From contig OY720642.1 of the NCBI GenBank assembly GCA_963169105.1, positions 79,462,716-79,526,715 on the forward strand: a DNA stretch of 64,000 nt, written 5' to 3'. Both the position numbers and the translations under genes were made by a program. The notes under the pieces were generated by a model. It was not told the origin of the DNA. It was given only the letters and a program-made list of their open reading frames with translations, and did no database searches. Position 1 is the first letter of the stretch; each line of letters begins with the position of its first letter. This DNA comes from Ceriagrion tenellum. Its lineage: Eukaryota; Arthropoda; Insecta; Odonata; Coenagrionidae. Of this stretch, positions 59,191 through 64,000 are shown one piece after another.

Positions 59191-62100
59191 CTTATTTAGA
59201 TGTCCCTAAACATTGAGAAAGTTCCTCCAAAATCTTCTGTCGAAAACAAAAACCCAATCAACTTCGTTTACACCGAATGACTTTTTTAATCAAAATCGTC
59301 TAGTGCGTATATACAAACCGTGCTATATCTTTGTAATGTAATTTCTTCAAATTGGGAGTTTCTCTTTGAACATAATTTTTCAGGTTTCGGTATTTGTATT
59401 ATACGTTTGATTAAGTTATTCCTGATGCGCGCCTTTTGGGCTGTCTACGGCTCACTGACTGTTTTCTATGTCATTCATTCAACTTGGGAAAAGGCTTTGA
59501 TCTTTAATTTTGTGGTTTTAATGGGCAAATATTTGACGAATGACGCCATGCGGAGCATGATGAAAAAGTAAAATCTAATGACATCCGTTGGCTCATTTCG
59601 TAAACTTTCTCTTTTCACATGATTTGACATGAATTTCCACCCCCTGGAAATGCCAAATAAAAAATTCACACTGAGCCTGTAGACGAAGATTGATGCATCT
59701 TCGAGTTGATCTTAGGCTATCAGTTAAAAAAACCATGATACAGTTTGAGAAATACATGGTTTAAGTATCTGAAAATAATAAGAATATACCACTGCCACTC
59801 CTTTTTAAAGTTTATCAATTACTCTCGTCTCTAATTAGTTGGTTGATTTGCTATGAATATGTATAAATATGTTCAATTCTATTAAATGCATATGCCCGTA
59901 AAAGCTTATATAAATCTAGGCGAAGGAAGATGACGTTACAGCTTCAAGAAATGACCACAAGATCAAGCGCCCATAGATTTGTAAGAGTACATGTTGATTC
60001 ATTTGCCGTCTCCATCTATCACTTCTATGGTCATGGGCATTCATTCCTTAAGGCTGCTTTAAACGATACAGTTAATTGCACAAACGGACCGACCTAGATC
60101 ACTTCATATGGATTAACCCATACGTGTATTTTCCTACGGGAAGGAGTTTGCGGACAGACAAGGAGAAGCGTTGATATTTATCTAAAATCTGTGGATAATT
60201 GTTACGCATTCTGGCTTTGTTCGTTTTATACTTCTCTATAAAAATGTAGGTTACTTTATTTTATATTTTTATGAGTATTTTTTTCTTTCAATCTGCCCAA
60301 GGTTGAAGGAGGAAGCACACACCATCCTGGAAAGGATTTTGTAAGTTTCGTAATCACTTTTGACCTCTAAGGAAGAATTTTACCGCTGCACTGCAAACTT
60401 TACGAGCTAAAAGAATAGAGATTCGATAAAAACTGGCCAAACTGCTAATAACGAAGTAGACTTTAGGAACAAGCAAGTGGGCCGCAAGTTTGTGCACAGG
60501 TTTTCCAGTTGACGTCTGCTAAAACGACAATGGCTATTTAACTCTCTTATGGCAGTTCTGCACCGTAAATGACGCATTTTCATAACACAAGGGCAAGAAG
60601 TCCCTGAGTGATCTCAGACATTAATTCAATTCCTCCACTAATGATCATAAAACTTTGTCTCGTAAGTGCCACAGATGTTCACTACCGCGAAAGTTCTTAG
60701 TTTCCTAGGTTTTGTTCCTGGTAGAACTAATTTATTTGGGCATCCTATCAAAGTTTGTACTCCCAATCACTATGGCATTGGCATTATATTACAGTGAAAA
60801 AAGGAAAGTGCATATTTTCAAGCAAGCTTGTCATACCGTTCTGCATTATCTAACCCTCCATCCTAATCTTTTGCCTCTCCTTTTCAGCTTCCTTTCCTTT
60901 ATCCTACGACACCATTTTCCTAACTCTCGCCGCAGTGTGCCTCAGGGGGTGGGTCTTGGCCTCGATTATGAAGATTAAGAATACCGGGTTGATTCATTGC
61001 CTTATGTACTTGCTTCCCTTCCAGAATACATGAGTTTGATATAAAGCGGTGATGGAGATTTTTTAGAACAATCACGTTTCTTGTATGTATGACTTGCTGA
61101 GAGTATTCATTCCATCGAATGGGACTTAATCTTGGTCCTCTCGGGGATCTTCGTTAAGAGCGGGCCTGCTCAGTGAGATGAGGAGTTGCTATCCTCCCTT
61201 CTTCCATTCCCAAATGATCCATCCCTTTTCAACCTACCCACATGTCCAAAAGAGCATAAATTAGCTAAGTTGTCGGTCGTCTTTCCATATAACCAACAAA
61301 GAATAAGAGAGGTAGGTGAAGTAGATAATCTTCGTCTTGTCCAGTTACGTCATAGATTGTATTCCTCCTCTTCTTGCTTCACTTCTCCCCAGGATTGTTT
61401 CTTCGATGGCTTCAATCAGAGAGAATGCAACTGCTACAAAATCGACACCTTATTGTTTTTTTGCAGTCACGGCAGTAAAAAGGTCGCGGAAATTACCCCA
61501 ATTCACGGAACATCACAGGTTCCAGGCAAGCCATGTTATTTCGAAGATCCATCATTACAAAGTACCTAACAATAGAGAGGTTCGTTTCCTTCATCCCTCC
61601 AATCTCCTCTACGCTCCCTATTTTTTTCAAGTATAGGTCTTCATATAGTTTCCAAAATAAATTTATTTTAAATTTTCATCCTCGATCCTGCTTGATAATT
61701 TTTCCTTTCTGGCGGGGATTTCTCTTGAAATCGCGTTCTATATTTGTCCTTTAGTTAAGTTTAAGCAAATGATGACCCTTATTTTTGTCCCTTCTTCATA
61801 CATTACCTACATAAATATCCATCTAATACTGTCATCCCCTTAAATGTCCAATATATACATAATATTTGCAAAAGACTTAGATACCGATTGCCTCCACACT
61901 CAAAGTCACTTTTTGAAATGGTGACATAGTTAAATAGTTTTTGACAAGTACAGTTTTCATTCTCAAGCCAACGTTCGTAGAGCTACTAAATTTATTTGTG
62001 CATGTAATATTGAGATAGTTAGGCTCAACTACTTTAAAACTAGATTTATCGCCAGCTTTCATTTCCAGAAAGCTCCACAAGAAGCAATATTCCATTCTTC

Positions 62101-62875
62101 GTCTCTGACCAATATGTTTATGCATGGTGCCAACGTGGCAAGTTCTTGACAGGAATCAGTGCCCTGTAAAAATAATTCTGGAAGAAAAACTCATGATTAA
62201 TGACGCTGAGCAGGAAGAATAAATGCAATTATCCTGCTCTTCTTTATACTTTCGTAAGAAGTTGGTGTGGACTTAAATATGGATTTAAATCGCTCAACTC
62301 TACATCATGCTTGGCCCAAGAATGTATCCGTTTTCCCTTATCTTAATTCCGCTTTGTTAGCAAAGTGCGAGCCGCTTGGAGTTCAAGGTTGCCGGGGCCT
62401 TCTCAGGTTAATTGGAGTCCCTATCTTAAACTTTAAAAGAGGAAAAGGAAGATAAGGAGAAGATAAGTATAATTGACTCGTTGTATGAGGAAATGTAGGA
62501 TAAAATGCCTAAATGTTGTCTGTAATTGTCATTTACGCGCATTTGTATGTTGCCTTATTTGACCGCAGACGGACAATGAAAATGAATCACAGAAATGAAT
62601 CTGAGTAAACAGGGGAGTGACAAAAAGGATATTTCTCACAATAAACAAGTTTTTATCTCGGTTGCTGTCGTGGAATTTATGGTAGAGTTGTGTTGGGATG
62701 GACATGTTTATGTGTCATTCTAGGGGTTCTGAGAGTTGTGGTAACACCATGTAGCTTTCTGTTGCCGTTTCAAGTCCCTTGGGGTGGTCGAGAGAGACTA
62801 GAAGATTGAGTGGATTACGCGGGCAAGAGGGGAACGGGAGATTTGGGCAAAGAGAGGCCTACAAGATATCGCTTG
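59191..62875. other. 3.7 kb with no recognisable gene
   Basis: AT-rich except for a mixed-composition zone at 61150-61640, which has overlapping plus-strand frames of 127 and 99 codons in different registers. Neither contains a known motif. Antisense 82-codon (61877-62125) and other short frames are unremarkable. Confidence 0.4.
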
Positions 62876-63172
62876 GTTAAACGGAGGCGGCGACCGACAA
62901 CCGAGGTCATTTGAGTCATTGGGAATAGAAGGATATATTTGTAAGAAAAGTTATTTTTGGGAAAGGTGGAAGTGCAAGAAGGTGAAGAGAAATCCGAAAT
63001 TGGCCCTACCCTGATCATTAAGAAATGCGTAAAGCTTTATGTTCCATCTCACAAATGGAGATTTGTATTGCTGCTCTTACGTAGGGACTGGGACTTCACT
63101 AAAATTATCCACCAATGCCGAGATTCAAGCCTGGATCCTCTTGATGGGAAGCCAGTACTCTAGCCACCATAT
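62876..63172 (-). repeat. tRNA-derived SINE, family SINE-A, copy 4
   Basis: On the minus strand the head is GGTGGCTAGAGTACTGGCTT, an A-box-like segment. About 25 bases later comes CCAGGCTTGAATCTCGGC, with the B box at about 63119-63134. The distal end, on the plus strand GGAGGCGGCGACCGACAACC with GAGGTCATTTGAGTCAT (62882-62920), matches copy 2 at 7124-7155. The interior differs from copy 2 and may carry indels. No target-site duplication was identified. Confidence 0.7.
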
Positions 63173-64000
63173 ATATTAGTCGGTTATGGCGCTTTATGAT
63201 GTCTTTAGATTCCCAATCTCCATGTTTCTCGTCCTTTGTTCATCTTCAAGACTTCTCTCTCATCTCAATTTTGATGCCTTCCATCTAGCTGTTTTCCTCT
63301 TATTGTCTCAATAATATCATGCAGGGCGTCCATGATTTCTCTGATTCAACTGTCCCTAAACTATCCTGAAAGATATTCCTGGGGCTATTCTTCAAAAATC
63401 CATCCCTATCTCTAGAAGAGTTCTTACTGATATTTCTCTTATTGGTTAGACAGCACCAACTCTATGTTTTTATAGGATTTACTATGATTATGTAGATCCT
63501 ATGCTCGTTATTCTTTGAAATATTTTGATCCTACAGAATACTGTTAGGTTACAAAATCCAACATGCCTACCAAGTTCCCTGCGATGTCGCGATATGCGGT
63601 ATTCAATAGATATCTTGATAATAATGGGCATGAAAAATCATGCGTTATATTGCACATAGTGGCGCGTGCTGTTTAAAGTAGATGGTAAGCTTTCAAATTC
63701 TGCTGAGATAAACAGAATTCGAAGGCAAAACGAGGGAGTAAATGGCTTGTGCGGTTGTCATGAGACCATAGAAAGAGGAGTGGCGAAGATAAATTTCGTG
63801 GCTCGTCAGACAAGCAAGAAGGAGAAGAGGTTAAGACTGTCTTAGAATCTCTCTGATTCCTCCTACCACCTCAACCGGTATTTGAACGCCAAGCTATAAT
63901 AGAATGGAAAAAAGTAGTGGCAATAACTGAGATTTAACTCTTATGATACATCAGAGTTTCGCTCGTTTTCTATTTTATTCTTGAATCATTCTAAAGTTAG
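63173..64000. other. unassigned DNA
   Basis: No open frame above 60 codons and no repeat family recognised. Confidence 0.4.

Noticed and set aside
61186..61636. 127- and 99-codon plus-strand frames
   Set aside because: They overlap in different registers and neither shows a known motif; the longer one is near the expected chance maximum for the window.
1..64000. CRISPR arrays, bacterial operons, rRNA genes
   Set aside because: No regularly spaced repeats, no ribosome-binding-site-linked gene chains and no rRNA-like sequence were seen; everything fits an animal genome.

Overview
This window looks like intergenic or intronic DNA from an arthropod-like animal genome. It is AT-rich, has no operon-like gene packing, and lacks any long intact open reading frame: the longest is 233 codons and belongs to a retrotransposon. 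What can be recognised is almost all mobile-element sequence: several lineages of non-LTR retrotransposon, one Penelope-like element with a GIY-YIG domain, three types of tRNA-derived SINE, two MITE-like elements with terminal inverted repeats, a fold-back palindrome and a tandem duplication. The family resemblances (reverse transcriptases with C-terminal tails of the kind common in insects and chelicerates, and a GIY-YIG Penelope element) suggest an arthropod, but the species cannot be named from the sequence.

Layout. At 1-16 kb there are two copies of one tRNA-derived SINE (SINE-A, about 1.2 and 7.1 kb), a reverse-transcriptase remnant with its YADD box (4.1-4.4 kb), an antisense LINE C-terminal remnant (11.0-11.3 kb), a 0.48 kb tandem duplication (12.1-13.1 kb) and a near-perfect palindrome (14.5 kb). 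At 16-24 kb there is a TA-flanked MITE (16.3 kb), a third SINE-A (18.1 kb), a weak candidate host exon (19.2 kb), a decayed LINE reverse transcriptase (21.1-22.3 kb) and two abutting 3' ends of a CR1/Jockey-like LINE (23.2-24.0 kb). From 24 to 30.6 kb little is recognisable beyond a (CT)n microsatellite.

From 30.6 to 36.5 kb lies the dominant feature: a nearly full-length but inactivated L1/Tx1-like non-LTR retrotransposon on the minus strand. It has ORF1 with an RRM-like region and cysteine knuckle, then ORF2 with endonuclease, reverse transcriptase and terminal CCHC knuckle. It is bracketed by two same-orientation copies of a second SINE (SINE-C). ORF1 is broken by a stop and a 170-bp-period tandem duplication; ORF2 is broken by several frameshifts, although the catalytic reverse-transcriptase residues are still encoded.

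From 36.5 to 64 kb there is an antisense LINE C-terminal remnant (38.4-38.8 kb), an unidentified 152-codon ORF (40.6-41.0 kb), a third SINE (SINE-B) split through its B box by a piggyBac-like MITE (44.6-45.2 kb), a Penelope-like GIY-YIG fragment with an inverted tail at its 5' junction (46.1-46.7 kb), another antisense LINE C-terminus (47.9-48.2 kb), a 6 kb stretch with nothing recognisable, a GC-rich block (54.5-55.0 kb), an inverted pair of hammerhead-like motifs (57.5 and 58.05 kb), a LINE 3' tail (59.0-59.2 kb) and a fourth SINE-A (62.9-63.2 kb).

No host protein-coding gene, rRNA or CRISPR array can be supported. Two short GC-richer segments with splice-like borders are listed as weak exon candidates. 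I found no convincing new biological system. The most unusual structures are the nested MITE-in-SINE, the Penelope fragment with its inverted tail and hammerhead-like hairpins, and the damaged L1/Tx1-like element between twin SINEs.
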